Numbered from the stretch's first letter, positions 33,568 to 46,464 are shown. The stretch is DNA of 64,000 nt from Zantedeschia hybrid cultivar (GCA_030544215.1 JARZZO010000013.1:25217229-25281228); one strand, 5' to 3'. Notes: a model not told the origin generated them from the sequence alone. Numbers and translations: made by a program.

Positions 33568-36510
33568 TTTTTTATTTAGAGCTGGTAATGATGAAAGTGG
33601 AAGCATTTTACCTTTTTCTGATCCCACATTCACGGAGATGCCATTCCACTCATGTAGATGATATGACATGGCTTGCCAAGTTATCGTAGTAATAGATAAT
33701 CAAAGTCTAGCCAACTCCGTGAGACATAAGCCATGTGGTTGCGAGATCAAGAAACAAGTTTGTCTGATGTTAAATTAAAACAAACATCTTCCTAATTGTG
33801 TAATAAAGTGTAGTTTACTATAACTAGTAACGACAAAATAGAGGCTACGTCGAAACAAAATAAAGTATAGCAAAAGAAAGTCCACTATCCTAGCTAGATG
33901 CTCGAATTAAAATTTTCCTCCAAGGACAAATGAAGGGAGGGAGCAGTGAAGGGCAATTTACTATTGCGAGGTGGAATTACATGCAAAAGAAGAAGTATAC
34001 TACCTTGAGAGCTGATACATGTTACTATGTCATCATTGCGTTTTCGCATCAGGACGTTAGCTTCTCCTGTCATCATTGTATTTTTGCGTCAGTCGAGATG
34101 AAGGGTTGATGTCTTTCGTGCGAGTAAAGAGGATGGGTGGGGTGAGATGCACAGCAAACCTAGTGGCACGTTGCAATCCACGTCAGATTAATTATACTGC
34201 GCAAGGTGTAGTAAGTATTATCGAATCGGTTTAAAGATAAAGTGTGACTTCCACTTTCGTAGGCAATGCCAGGTGGTCCTGTACGGCATGGTGGTACAAC
34301 AAAATAATATTTTTTATTTTTTAGGTGGGCCACAACATACCTCACACACCGATTTCTGATCAAATGATCTAAAAAAACTAAAAATTCAAAAATTATTATG
34401 AGATCGACTTATTAAGAGCATTCTCGCCATTCATTTGGACATAGTTTTTATTTTTTTAGAACTTTTTGAATTGAAGATCTTGCTATATAGATGTGTAAGT
34501 CAGATCACCAAATTAAAAAATATAAAAAATATTTGGAGTGTCGATGATCATTGATGTTAAAGAAGTTTCACATTGATGGACCGAAATCTCGTCCACTAGG
34601 ATCAGTGCCCTTCATCAGTGATCAGAGGAGGAAGTTTAGCTACTCTTGCAAAAGGGAACACCATCAAAGGCTCTAGGTGGTGATCCGGAGGATCCCCCTT
34701 CGCTACTTAAGTAAAAAAACTGAGGGATTCCAAAGAAAATCTAGAGAGAACTAGGCTAGAAATTGCACACCTCGCTTGTTAAGCAGGGGGGTCTTTTTAT
34801 AGCAGTGTAGGCCCTTAATAGAGGTGCCATTCCATCTGGGAGGATGGTAATCCGTGGGTGGTTCTAAATCAGGAAAGACGGCTTCCTAGATGCTGGTCCC
34901 AAATTGGACTTCTAGACTCATCCTTAATCATGGTCGGATCGGCCCTAGGAAGGGTGAGACTTCCAGTTCTTAGTCGTTTCTCAAATGTAGCAAGACTCTC
35001 TATCGGATTAGGTAGCTTTCGATAGTATAGATCCGAGGCGGTTCATGGCCGTATGGGTGTATTTCATGAATCACGGGTCGGGTTATAGACAAGATGATTT
35101 TGTGCGCCCGAACAAGGCTGTATTAATTGGGCCGGCCTAGGGCCTTATTGGACTAGGTGAAATTCTTCTTCTTTACTTGCCCCTTCGCTTCTTGACGTAA
35201 CCTGTTCGTCGAGGAACGATTTTTATCCTCTACATGTACCCTTTGGATGACGTCTTTTCAATGTTCTTGTTCGCGGCTCTTTGAGGAATCACTTTGCTTG
35301 TTGCGTCTCTTCTGCGTAAGCGACGCTTGGGCTTCGTCAGGCACTTTACGACTCCTCGAGGAGGAAGATCCTTCCCAGCGCTCTGGTTAACACTAGTTCT
35401 TGTAGGAATCATGGATTATGCTATGAAGGTAGATGAGGACCGTGACACAATGGGGCCTTCGCGGGCTATGATGGAGCTCCTCGTTGTGGTTCAGAGGACG
35501 TATCATATTCCTGGCATGTATCGCTTAGTGGTTCCATTTGCCGCGGACCACATCTTCTCAGAGCGTCAGGGCTCCTTCGCCGTTCAGGCGGCAATGTTTG
35601 AGGCTGAGGTTTAGAGGACCTATCGCATTCCGAGAATGTACTGCTTAGTGCTTCCGTTTATCGCATACTGTAATATGCACACAATGCGCATCATTAAATG
35701 CTCACGGCAACCAATCTTACAAAACTGGAGTCACAACTAATTTGAAAATAGTGAAGTGGTGAGAACCAAGTCGAATCCACATGGAACTAGATTATGTTGA
35801 TGAAAACCTTTGAAAAGAGAATGATTTTAAATTAATGCTAATGTGACTTTGAAATTTAAAATTAGAACGCAAATTAAATATTGGAAAGAAACTAATTAGA
35901 ATTTTCAAAGCTACTCTAAAATGCCTAATTCACGCTAGAAATTAATAGCTCGTACGCAATGGCTAACTAACAAAATCCACCATAACAAGTGATTCTAACT
36001 ACGTGACTGAGTTACAGAATAAAACTAACCATACTTAGAATGGGGAAGAGAGAGATTAATAGAATAAAGAATATTAATGTTGCACTACAAAGTTTTGCAG
36101 AAGAAAAGTACTACAAAATAACACATTAGAATTAATCAAATTGGAGAAAAACTTGGAATACAAGAAAGCAAAATAAGCACAAAACGAAAGGCAACAGTAG
36201 AAAAGCAAACGAGTGCTGGCATAGTGGTCCCAGGCTCGGCCGGGGTATTATATAGGCAAACAGCACCTGGACGTAGTGCAGAGGGTGCAATGCGTGGAGG
36301 TGGTGTGGCTGGCAAACTGGGTTATGCCGTGTGGCACGACATTGGCGAGGTAGGGCGGCTCGCGCGGGCTCAGGGGACACGTGCGACGAAGGCTGGCGGC
36401 GTAAACAAGCGCAGGGTACCTTATGGCCCGCTATGGTAGCGGGCGCACCGGTGCGGGTGTGTGGTAGCTGCGGGGTGGCAGGCGATCCCAAGCGGGCCAC
36501 GTGTGGGGCG
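33568..36510. other. Unassigned, non-coding-looking DNA
   Basis: About 2.9 kb with only short open frames (longest about 106 codons at 35294-35614, no motif recognised). Some segments look LTR-like: a - strand TATAAAAAG near 34792, and a near-repeated phrase at about 35490-35545 and 35610-35650 (AGAGGACSTATCRYATTCC, then TGTAYYGCTTAGTG). I cannot assign it to a family. Confidence 0.4.
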
Positions 36511-36515
36511 TGGCA

Positions 36516-36520
<5 letters not shown>

Positions 36521-36568
<48 letters not shown>

Positions 36569-36760
36569 ATGAAAGAGACAAAGGGAGAGAGAAACATAGA
36601 GTTTGGTGGAGAGAGAGATAGGGAGAGAGGGATAGAGGAAGAGAGAGAGAAATATAGAGTTTGGTGGAGAGAGAGAAAAGAGGAGAGAGGGAAGAAGAAG
36701 AAGAAGAAGAAGAAGAAAAAAGAGGAAAGAAGAGAGAGGAATAGTAGGGGGAAGAAGAGA
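36521..36760. repeat. (GA)n microsatellite and purine-rich tract
   Basis: A pure GA run of about 48 bp (36521-36569) followed by a degenerate GAGAGA/GAAGAAGAA purine stretch to about 36760. An imperfect duplication, ATAGAGTTTGGTGGAGAGAG, occurs twice (about 36596 and 36653). Long arginine/glutamate or serine/leucine frames here are artefacts of the repeat. Confidence 0.9.
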
Positions 36761-36964
36761 GAGCGGGGCCGGCGGCCCTCCTATTTGTGGTTTATTTAAA
36801 GGGAAGCTTTTAGGGTTTAGTAAAAAGGAAATTACTCGTGTCCCAAGAAATTGGGTGATGGCTAGAAAAGAGGGGGTCTGGCCAAGAGAGATTAGGGCAA
36901 CCATTATGTTGCCGCACTGCCCAAAATGCCCTTCTTTTGTCCCATTTGCAAAAATTTATTGTTA

Positions 36965-37030
36965 CTGCCAAAATTCGAACTCCCGTCACTCTAGCGGACG
37001 CCAAGTGGTCCATCCAACTACGCCACATTT
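36965..37030 (-). ncRNA. tRNA-related Pol III promoter-like segment (possible SINE head or tRNA pseudogene)
   Basis: On the - strand TGGCGTAGTTGGATGG (37010-37025) fits an A box and GTTCGAATTTTG (36969-36980) a B box, about 30 nt apart as in tRNAs and tRNA-derived SINEs. The flanks do not form a clear acceptor stem and no A-tail or target duplication was identified, so this is a tentative call. Confidence 0.35.
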
Positions 37031-37606
37031 TTTATGTCCTGTTCACACAAAAAATTTCATGTAAGTCTTTGCAGTGAACAAAATAATAATTATGCCTAGA
37101 CATAGTTATTTAAACATCTTGGGCTTTGCCGTAAAAACTATAAATGAACTAACACTTAGTTTTTCATATGGAATGATGATGTTTTTCACTCGGAATTTAA
37201 CAAAATTGGTATCATTGGGATGAGTACAAAATTATCTTTCATTCTACACAATTTTGCACATAAAATCATGAGCGTAATATATGAATATATCCTTTTAACG
37301 TCCAAAAATATATAATTATCACACCCTTAAACTTACTCATTGTTAGTCCCTTAACAATGCAAATAATGAAAAATTAGGACTACAATGAGCTGAGAAAAAT
37401 CAAGCTTCATTTAAAGATTATCTGTCACAAATAATTAAATGGTAGTTAATTAGTTAAGCTAAAGTTCTTATTTCTTCCACTACGCTTGAGGTCATGACAG
37501 ATGATTGTACATAAAAAATTGCATGCTTAGAGTTCTTTTCTACCCTTTCCGGTATATACTTATGAGTGCCCAATATGTGATGTTGATTGGAATTAAAAGG
37601 GTGCTA

Positions 37607-38869
37607 TGAAGGATAGATAAAAAATGATCGTGATTGCCAGAGAATGGGATTCTCAATGAAATGAAAAAAAGTGATCGATGGTACCTGAGATTCTTAGAGA
37701 TTGTGATGATGGGTTCGCTAACTTCTCCTTCTCTAGCTGGCCAAAGATGATGAGCTTTTCTCGTTAAGCTTTATCCTCTCTTTGATGTGATTTGGTCCCT
37801 TGATTGCTTTTCTTCTCTTTAACCTTACAATAAGACACAATATGGCTAAGAGTATAGCGTAGTATCTATTCTAAATTCAGCTAAGAACATGCAACTAAAC
37901 TCATATACTTACTTTTTTTTATTTTTTCTTTTAAACCCCTATATGTAAATAAGTAGAAAAAAAATGCTACGAATGTGTTTTTTCTTGTGTGTTTTCTTGT
38001 GTGAATAAGATCATGATATGGATCCAAACTAAGATGAAAAACGTGTTGTAACGATGATGAACTAAGAATAAATAAGAAAAGATTAAAAAAAAAGAAGTAG
38101 AAGAAGTTGGCCCTTTGAGAAGCCTCTTGGTCTCAAGCACCCTTCAATGGAGGAAAAACACTTAAGAACAATGAAGAAACGTCTCCAAGAAGAGAGAGAA
38201 TTGTGCTGGAAAGAGGAGAGGAAGTTCTCTGCATGGTGGAGCTCTCAAGAATACAATAGCCAACCTCTCTCAAGTTCCAAAGAGGGATGATATCAATAGA
38301 GATCAAATTCCTGCAATACTCTTTCCATAAATCAAATTCTTGGGCTCCAAGGCATCTCGAGAAGGAAACTCTCCCAAACTTTGTATCAATCTGTTGGGGA
38401 AGATTTCCAAGCGAGTAGACTCCGTCATGGAGAAAAATCAAGCAAGCAAAGTTAGGCTTGAGTTGACATTCAAAACATAGTTAAATCGTGTCATGTCGAG
38501 CTGATGTCGTTCATGATGCGTCACCTAAACCTAACATCTTTCAACCAACCAAAAAAGGAAGGGAAATCCTGAGAAAATTCGCAAGGATAATATAGAATCT
38601 TTAAAAGATGTCACCCGCTAGTGACATTACTCAAAAAAGGACAAACTGTTATATCAAGCTGAGTTAGATTCAATCAAGAGGAAAGACGTCACTAATGAGT
38701 GACGCGATTCAAAAGGCGTCATGTGTCCATGTTGTGATTCAAGAGATGAGGTAAAAAAACTCAACAAAAATAGGTAAAGATCGCCAATTGGTGGAATCAA
38801 AGACCATTTTGGGGTGTTAGTAATATAATATGATATTTACTCACTGAGATGTCAAAATTATCATGTCTA
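37607..38869 (-). repeat. Element C 3' LTR (A-family), edge interrupted by a solo LTR
   Basis: Homologous to LTR B and, inverted, LTR A: a GTTTAAAAG block, GAATAGATACTAC, a CTGGCAATCACGATC counterpart of CTGGCGATCAC, and ATTTTGACATC near the LTR start. The left end TGAAGG at 37607 is chosen by alignment with B. The right end reads TGTCTA, then the solo LTR 38870-40441 plus its duplicated GTTTA, then CA and the PPT. The original terminus TGTCTACA was therefore hit two bases from its end. Three palindromic motifs lie at about 38605-38740. Length about 1265 bp, like B (1260). Confidence 0.75.
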
Positions 38870-40441
38870 TGCTAGTATTTGGGTGTCCTATGGGCCAATT
38901 CTGGGCCGGGTAGGCCTGATATGAAGTACACTCTTGTTCGACATAATAAAGTGATAACTAGAGCGTATATTTGTAATATGTGAATTGCTTTACGTTGTCC
39001 CTAGGATATATAGTTGTAAAGTCAATTTGAGATGGGATCTCGAATGTGGGTTTGACTATACATGGACACATACTTTAAACTATTCCTGATTGGAGAGTAA
39101 TCACTCTGGGACATTGATTACTCGTAAATCAGGATACATGATGTGTAGATGGTCAATCTTACGGTCAGAGGTGTAGGGCACCAGCACATATGTATGAGTG
39201 TTCATCCTGGGAGGATGTCCACTTAACTGATCCGCTGATGGATCTTCAGATGATTAATTATACCTAATGTCAACTAAAGATCTATCTGTTTCAGTAGTAT
39301 TGTTGATCCTTAGACCTGAGACATTAATAGGTCTTACGTAAGCACCAGTATGGTTTTATTTTTGGCTAAGTGACTTTATCCATAAGTCATGAAATACTAA
39401 ATTATTAGCCACATCAGAAACATGCGAAGACCGTTAATGTTCAAGAAGGGGATTGCTCACTGTCAAGTATATCTCGGACAGTTAATAGGTCATAACATGG
39501 ATGCTCCTTTAAACCCCTGGCTAGGGTAGTTTCAGTTTGTTTGGAACGAATTGAAGTTTTTAAGGAGGTCATGGTCAGACGACACGATCTCTAGTGGTTT
39601 GACAAAAACCATACCATACGATCGTATTAGACTCATAGAACGAGTGAAGGATTATAGCGATGCGGCAACTGAAGATTGACACGTACCAGACACGGTGGTA
39701 TTGAACCCGACATCGTCTAAGATCATGTAGATTTGCTTGACCCAACGTGATCATAGGTCCAGATTAAATTAAACGGTTATTGAGAATAACTAGTTTACTT
39801 TACTTCTAATTAGATTAGAAGTCAATAGATCTTAAAATCGGAGTGATTATGGGTCTAGAGGATCACACACAATTGATTCTTGCAGAATGGGTATTATTAT
39901 ATGGACAAATATACTAAAGCCAAAGATTCTTTTGGGAAAAGAATCAATAAACGGCTTAAAAGTATATGTACAATAATATTAAGGGCATATAGACAATACA
40001 TGTATTATTAGACTTATTTAATAATGGGCTAAGCATATATATTAATCTAATGCTCTAGAGTTTGGAGGCTAAGGAGAAAAGCAGCCGTACGCACCCCCCC
40101 CCCTTCTCCTCTCTCTAACGTACATCTCTGTCTCTCTCTCGTCTTGGAGCACGTGGATCGAGGTGGGAGATCTGAGGCACTGTGCGATTGAATGAGAATG
40201 GTATCGTTGCTGCGAAGGATCTGTGTGGATCAAACTCTAGAGGCCGTACGCTTGTGCGGCTCTGCGTTTGAGGAGATCGGCATTGACTTTCACAGAACGA
40301 CGTGTTCTACGCAAGGTAAAATCCGTAATCATATTAGATCGATTTGTTGCATTCATCGGAGCCCGATTTGTGGTTTTGGGATCCATTTTTTGTTTATTCT
40401 TCCACTGCAGATGGGATCCCGGGGTTATTCCAAACCCTACA
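38870..40441 (+). mobile_element. Solo LTR, family S, copy 2 (1572 bp)
   Basis: Begins TGCTAGTATTTGGG and ends CCAAACCCTACA, flanked by GTCTA (38865-38869) and GTTTA (40442-40446), a 5-bp duplication with one mismatch. Shares structure and blocks with copy 1 at 30053, including the CTAGAGGATCACACACA block, a TATA-like CATATATATTAATC near 40030 and a C/CT-rich tract at about 40097-40142. No coding domain. Confidence 0.75.
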
Positions 40442-40446
40442 GTTTA

Positions 40447-41569
40447 CAGCTGCCCCACCTTGACATTTGTTTTACAAGGGAATGAAGCGCAATGGCATAA
40501 ATGGTGGTGAATGGAATGGAATGAAGTGAAATGAACTAAAAAGGAGATACTAGGGTGTGATGAGACACTCACTCAACACCGCATGATGGGAATCTTTCCA
40601 AGAAATTCAATGAAACAATTCTGAGCAATTAAAGAAACCAAGCTTGTTTGGATGAACTGAAAAGGACAAGGAAAAGTGTGCACGAGAGCACGAAAGAAAA
40701 AGAATTAGATCAACTTTCACAAGTAGAAGTACCTTTGGTCACAAACCCTACATGTTTCATTAATGGAAAGTAGTTACCAGCATGTGGACATATTATAACC
40801 ATAGAGGATCTTGAAAAAGAATCAAGATGAATAGAGATGAGGAATCCAAACAATCAAGATCTCAGAAACAACTCAAAGATATCTCAAGGAAGATCAAATA
40901 TTTAACTTGGAATGGAATATCTCACATCATGTTAAAATTGAATGAACTGAATGGCCGAGGAAACAATCAATTGATAACTTTCACACAGTGATTTCACAAT
41001 CCTATATGCATGAATAATGGGCTAAAGTGAAAAGTTTTAAAAAATAAAATATAAATTAATCCAGGATACCATTGTTAAGTTGATCCTTAATGAGTCATGA
41101 TATCAATTTTGTGAGCTGACACTAAGCCGAAGCTCGTTTGTCTACGCACTAACTTACAAAATGGAACCATCATCCCCAAAGGAATAAACAACTCAATGGC
41201 CTATCTATGCGATTAAGACTTCTCTAGAATTGTCATTGTTTTTATTAAAGGGGAACTCAAATTCTAGATTTATCAAAATCATAAGGTCCTTGATATAATC
41301 TAATAACTAAATAACATATAGTAACAATACAGATTAAATATATGAAAGAATACATGGCATATTGTGGGACCAATATGATCATAGTGGTACTCTTCATGAT
41401 GAAGAAAAGCAATAATCATAATATCAAACAATTCAATATTCAGAATCCAATTCAAAACACGTCACTCACAGGTGATGTCTCTTGAAATGCGTCACATCGG
41501 GCTGACGTCTCTCAAACCCGAGAAAGAGTGCACTCCAAGTTTGATTCTAGCGCAAATTCCTGCCCTTGA
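40447..41569 (-). mobile_element. Element C: PPT-proximal interior of an A-family element, truncated
   Basis: After the terminal CA of the LTR comes GCTGCCCCACCTT, the inverted PPT, then the conserved non-coding block shared with B (50071-51180) and A. Two palindromic motifs at about 41457-41520 mark the position just upstream of PMD1. The copy breaks off at 41569 before PMD1, where a foreign LTR begins. No coding content. Confidence 0.7.
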
Positions 41570-43537
41570 TGTAACGACCCGCCACCCTATAATCAGAGAT
41601 CCGATTACTAAATGGGTACCAAATCATTAAAATTAAGAGTCAAACCAGGATCTCGATAAGTCTGAAAAATAAATGATAAACTAAGCTAAACATTCCACAC
41701 AACATCGAATAGTAAAGAAGGTGTAGGAATTAAAAATTATTATAATCCGACTCGACTCAACAAATAATTACATAATCCAACTGAAAAGAAACAATTATGC
41801 GTACAGGCCTGAAAATGAACGTACAACTACGTCGGGGCATATCCTGGAATAGTGGCTGTTGGCGCTCAATCCAAGACAAAACCCCACAACCGCTACACCT
41901 GCTGAGAGCCCTCACTTGAAACCATAGGGAGTGAGTCACACCAAAATGGACTCAGTAGGGATCCCTCGATCCCCACCTCCCACCTATGCACACATAATCG
42001 CAACACAACAAGGATACATATATAAAGGCAAGATATGTGCAAGTAAGGCAGTAATTAAATCACACATCCACCCAAAAGGAACATATAAGAAACTGCCAAG
42101 CCAACCCGAAAAACACCGACCTACTAGGACGGAACAACAACCCCTCAGATAGCGCACTAGCTATTCCGGCCTATCTAGCTCTATGTGGTTCTGCCTCCTT
42201 CCAGCCACGAGTGACACTCCGATGTGTACCACTCCCACACCAGTACTAGCTATTACCCCGGGGTACACAGGTGACCCTTGCCTACTAGGTGTCACCTTGT
42301 CACTCCCACACCGACACTGCGTCACTCCCACACCGACATAGGGTGTCAAGTGCTAACAACTGCCACTCCAGATCTACGATCGCATAAACACAACACAATG
42401 CGATTCCGATCACATGAAAATCTCCACCCCCAATGTATGATTTCAAGCATGCGTTTAACAGGGTTGTCTAATAATATACAAGAATCTAATTGACATTTTA
42501 TATAATAGTCACACATGCTAAATGCAGGAATTTAAGGGGGTTTGGCTTGAGTCGCGTCGCCCATGGCCGACATCATTCAATGGTCTTACTACAGGCTTTC
42601 CTCACTCTCAGGCACTGGGACACGAGGATACTGGCCTGAATCGCGTCGCCCATGGGGGACGTCATTTAGTTCCCTATCCCACCCTGGCCTCAGGAACCGG
42701 GGACGCATAGGCCGTAAATCGCGTCGACTCAGGTCAACGCCTATCTCAAATATTGTCGGCCTGAGTGGATGCCGTTTACGCCCGAAATCGAGCTCCCCTC
42801 CGGTCTCCACTGAGTTACACCATGGGGTCCCTTCTCTACCAAAATGCACGAAAATACAAAATGGAGAAAGGGGAAAATTCATGAACACAATAACATGCTA
42901 TTTCCATTTTGAAAACATCTATTTTAATCCAAATCCCCATAGAACATGCTCATTCTATGCCCGAAATTCCCCCACATATCCCTTGCATGCTCCAAAGTGA
43001 TAATCATGGTTTAAAACAATCTAACTACATGTGAGCAGCGTCACCCTACCGGTTACATGAACTCCTCTTAGCTCCTCGTCGTTGCTCCACTACACCGCAA
43101 GCCGCCGCCAGTACCACGGTGGATGCTGTCACCCTACCCAGACGTCGGCCGCCGTCCGGAGAGTGAAGTGCCACAGAGGAGATGGTGGTAGTAGTGGTAA
43201 GAGGTAAGGGGGTGTTGGAGTGGTGGAAGAGGAAGAAGAGGAAGAGGAAGGGAAGGGGAAGGGAATCGAAGAGAGGGAAGAGAGAGAGTGAGAAGGAGAG
43301 AATGAGAGAAAGAAGGGAGGGCTTGGGCTTCAAGCCCAATCAAATTGAATCGAGTCGTCCCCAGATGACGCGGTTCTGGCGACAGGATTAGGATCGTACA
43401 CTGGCAATTGTCTGAATCACGTTGAACACGCAAGACGCCATTCATACGACAAGACTGGGGGCGTACATACGCGCCCCAATGCCTGCCCACGTGGCACACA
43501 TGCAATGGCTTCTAAATCGCATCCTCCAAGGCCGACG
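41570..43537 (-). repeat. Truncated Del/Tekay-like LTR carrying the same palindromic motifs
   Basis: The left edge read on the - strand ends GGTGGCGGGTCGTTACA, like chromovirus LTR 3' termini; no matching TGTWATACC start is found at the right edge, so the LTR is probably truncated there. A purine-rich stretch at 43200-43330 would be a CT-rich leader in - orientation. At least six motifs of the GCGTCG...GACG type occur near 42548, 42635, 42716, 42745, 43350 and 43415, including GCGTCGCCCATGG-type cores. The sequence otherwise shows no resemblance to the A-family LTR. Confidence 0.5.
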
Positions 43538-44164
43538 CCATCGTCCCCATCAATTGACAATCCAACGGCCTATCCGTGTAATTAAGAATCTATGAAATCA
43601 TCATTGTTTTTTATAGAGGGGAATTCAAATTCCAGTTTCATCAGAACCACAAGGTCCTTTATATAATCTAATAAATATTTATCATATAGTAATGATGATA
43701 CAAATTAAATACATGAGAGAACACAAGTGATAGAGATAACGATCATTGATCATGATCACAGTGGGACCTTAATGAAATTCCAACATCATTTTTTCTTTTC
43801 CTGCACTTAAATATTGTTAGCAATTTCATGTAGATAATCAAATAGCATTAAATATTCAATTTTCAGGGTATTGCAAAATTCACTGAACGGCGTCGCTCTG
43901 AGTTGACGTTATTTGAATGGCGCCGTCTCGAGGCGACGCGATTCAACTTACCGAAACAACTCCTTTTTGACTCCACTCCGGACACAGGTTTCCTCTCTTA
44001 AATCCCCTCTTCCAATTCGAGGAGCGGTCCTTAATCATGCAAATCCTCTATATAGCCTCCCTTCCTCTCAATTTAGCTCATCACAACAAGCTTTGGAGTG
44101 GAAAAGGCTAGGGGATTCTCTTACAAGCTCAAGGAAGAAAGGAAGAGAGCAAGAAGGAAAATAA

Positions 44165-45662
44165 GAAAGAAAGAAATCAAGCAATCAAGAGAGAAAGATA
44201 TCAAGCTTTTTAAGAGATTCTTCATCAAGCAAGAAGAAAGGAGGGAAATCATAAGGCTTTCTATCATAGAAGGTCACCTTTAGTGGGTGAAATCCAAATC
44301 TAAAGGTAAGCTTTCTCTCATCTTCTACTCAAATTTACTTTTCTTCTTCTTCTACATATTTTCTCCATGATCCAAATTCTCTTCTTCAATATGATAAGAC
44401 CATGCCAATTCTCTTTTCTTTCAAGGGATATCCTTTCTTCCCTAATCCAAGAAGGTTTACTCCACTTCCATGGATTCCAAAGCTAGTGGAGAAGATTTCT
44501 GTTTCTATGAAATCTTATCTCAAAGTGGCATATCCAAGGCTTGGTTATTCATACTAAGTACTATAAGAGTGTGTGTATGGATTGGACCACAATGGGCGCT
44601 CTTATTGAACTGTGACATCCTCAAATACACACTTTTCTCTTCACTTCCTTCGAAACTACCATCCTGTTACAAGAAGCTGAACTCCTATTAGGACTTTCAA
44701 AACTCAAAGCAAACAGTGATGAACCTAATGTGATGAATATGCTAATAATGAAGGAAAATATCACTTGTCATTAGTTCTTGGAAAAGATCATGGAAAGTCC
44801 AAAAGAAATTCAGAGCGTTCTCCCTCAGAAAGGAATCAATCTAGCGAAACTGGCAAAATGGACTTTGAAGAAAATGGAAGGAATTAAAGAGGAAGAGATA
44901 GAAACCGTGATGATCACATCACTGCATCCATGGATGGAGTTCTACTATTCCCTACCCAGGACAACATATTAGCAGAAGATCAGCTGAGCGCAATTTGTGG
45001 GATTTTCAGGGGTAAACAGATAAGCACAACGGTCCTAGCCTATCTCTACAGTGGACTCTCAGCGGCTTCTATTGGTCAACCTCCTTATGGAAGCATGCTA
45101 CTTCTAGCCCTATGGATCGACCTACACTTCAAGTTCAATCACAATGAGGAAGAGGTTCCCAAGATGTCCCAGATTTATCAACATAGTCCAATCTTTCATA
45201 TAGCTAGCACAATGAAATTCAACAACAACATGACCAATCGAGTGCCCAACCTCAAAACTCGAGTTGACTGGTGCAATTACTTCAAGGCCATGCCAAGGAC
45301 TGACTTTGAATCTACACCACTCGCTCTTAGGGAAAAGGCGGTTCGAGTATGCTACTATGCAAGCATAGAGCTCCAATTAATCGGAGCGAACGAGTTCATC
45401 TTGTATAATCCACATCGCTCATCCTCAACTTGATATGCCTCACTATGAATTTCATAAGATATCCAACCTTTCTCCAATCAAGAAGTGGGCTTTATGATCT
45501 GATGAAGATTTTGAGACGGCAGAGCTTATTGTAACCTTGTAGAACATTGGTTTCACCCGTTGTGTCAAACTTCTTCATGAAGCAAACATGGAGCTATGGA
45601 AAAATTATGTAAAAGAGCTTCAGAGAATTCCGCTTGAATCTCAGCTTCTGCCCAAAACTTGA
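44165..45662 (+). pseudogene. PMD1-M: decayed PMD1 copy
   Basis: The exon 1 counterpart (RFFIKQEERREIIRLSI region, about 44210-44305) has lost the start codon present in A and B. Exon 2 starts near 44426 after TTTCAAG with the GYPF segment shared with B. It retains HTKYYKS, TTILLQEAELLLGL, KGINLAKLAKWTL, DQLSAICGIF, LAYLYSGLSAASIGQPP and NPHRS blocks. Stops and frame changes occur, among them L*HP where PMD1-B reads LWHP, and a frameshift near 44935 between the NLAKL and NILAEDQ segments. It ends at a TGA near 45660 after LLPKT. Pseudogene. Confidence 0.75.
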
Positions 45663-45824
45663 TGTACTTTTCAATTTTATTTTCAATAGAAAATTGTTCC
45701 TTTAATGCAATCAAGATCTTTCCTTATTTTTGTGCAATTTTTTAGAATTTTTTCTTAAGCAAAACAACTCATCTTCCTCAAAAATCAATATTTCGGACTC
45801 ATTAATTCAAATCGTGTCTACTCA

Positions 45825-46235
45825 AAATGACGCCTTTCAATCACAATTTAAGTTCCAAAAATAAAAAATTACTCCTTAAATGGCCTTCAATAACATTGCA
45901 CATGGTCGACGTGTTTCAAATTCTCTCTCTTATTTTCTTAATTTTCAACGACATTTAATACTTTGAATTACACCGCCCATGGTTGACGTTAATCATGATT
46001 TCAATGTACTTTCCACAATTTCCCATGCATTAATTCTCTAAACCATGTCGCCCATGGTCGACGTCTTTCAATTATTTTTAAAATTTCCATGGTACGACTT
46101 TGACCAATAAAGGCGGTAATTTCCAAATGGCGTCGTCTATGGTCGACGTCTTTCAGTTATTTTCAAAAGTTCAGATGCCGCCTCAGATTATGTGCCACTA
46201 AGTCACGTCCCCTGTGCACGACGCATTTTAACTTA
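45825..46235. repeat. Six palindromic motifs upstream of PMD2-M
   Basis: Motifs near 45825, 45905, 45970, 46045, 46125 and 46203, spaced 65-80 bp. Examples: ATGTCGCCCATGGTCGACGT and AATGGCGTC...GGTCGACGTC. Two further motifs lie head to tail in intron 1 (about 46772-46835), and a pair precedes PMD1-M (43882-43950). The distribution parallels that in A. Confidence 0.82.
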
Positions 46236-46464
46236 TTAAACTTCCTGCCCCCAAGGCTCTTTCTTCCTCGTTTTCTCTTTACCTTTCTCTCTCCTCACTT
46301 TCTTCTCTAGCACTGACGACAGGCCTCGTCTTTTCTGGCGATCCTCTGAACTTCGGCCATCTCTCCGGCACTGGCGAGCCTCTTCTTCTCTTCTTTCTCA
46401 CTCATTCTCTCTCTTCTTCTGTCTCTCAAACTCCCAAACTCTCTCAAATTCCCATCCTTTCTCT

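Noticed and set aside
35294..35614. 106-codon ORF as a small host gene
   Set aside because: No domain, no intron or promoter evidence, and it lies in repeat-like unassigned DNA with a near-duplicated phrase; not enough support.
36132..36904. Ser/Leu-rich or Arg/Glu-rich proteins around the GA tract
   Set aside because: Pure consequence of the (GA)n microsatellite and its purine-rich flank; no start context or domain.
36965..37030. A functional tRNA gene
   Set aside because: A- and B-box-like segments are present, but no closing acceptor stem or consistent anticodon arm can be drawn. Kept only as a tRNA-related segment with low confidence.
42563..43000. 145-codon + strand frame rich in SRRPW/STPIS
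   Set aside because: Lies in LTR sequence and overlaps the palindromic motifs; no homologous frame elsewhere in the window.
41570..43537. Intact solo LTR with target duplication
   Set aside because: CTTGA on the left has no counterpart on the right, the expected LTR start is missing, and the flanks overlap in homology, so it was called truncated.
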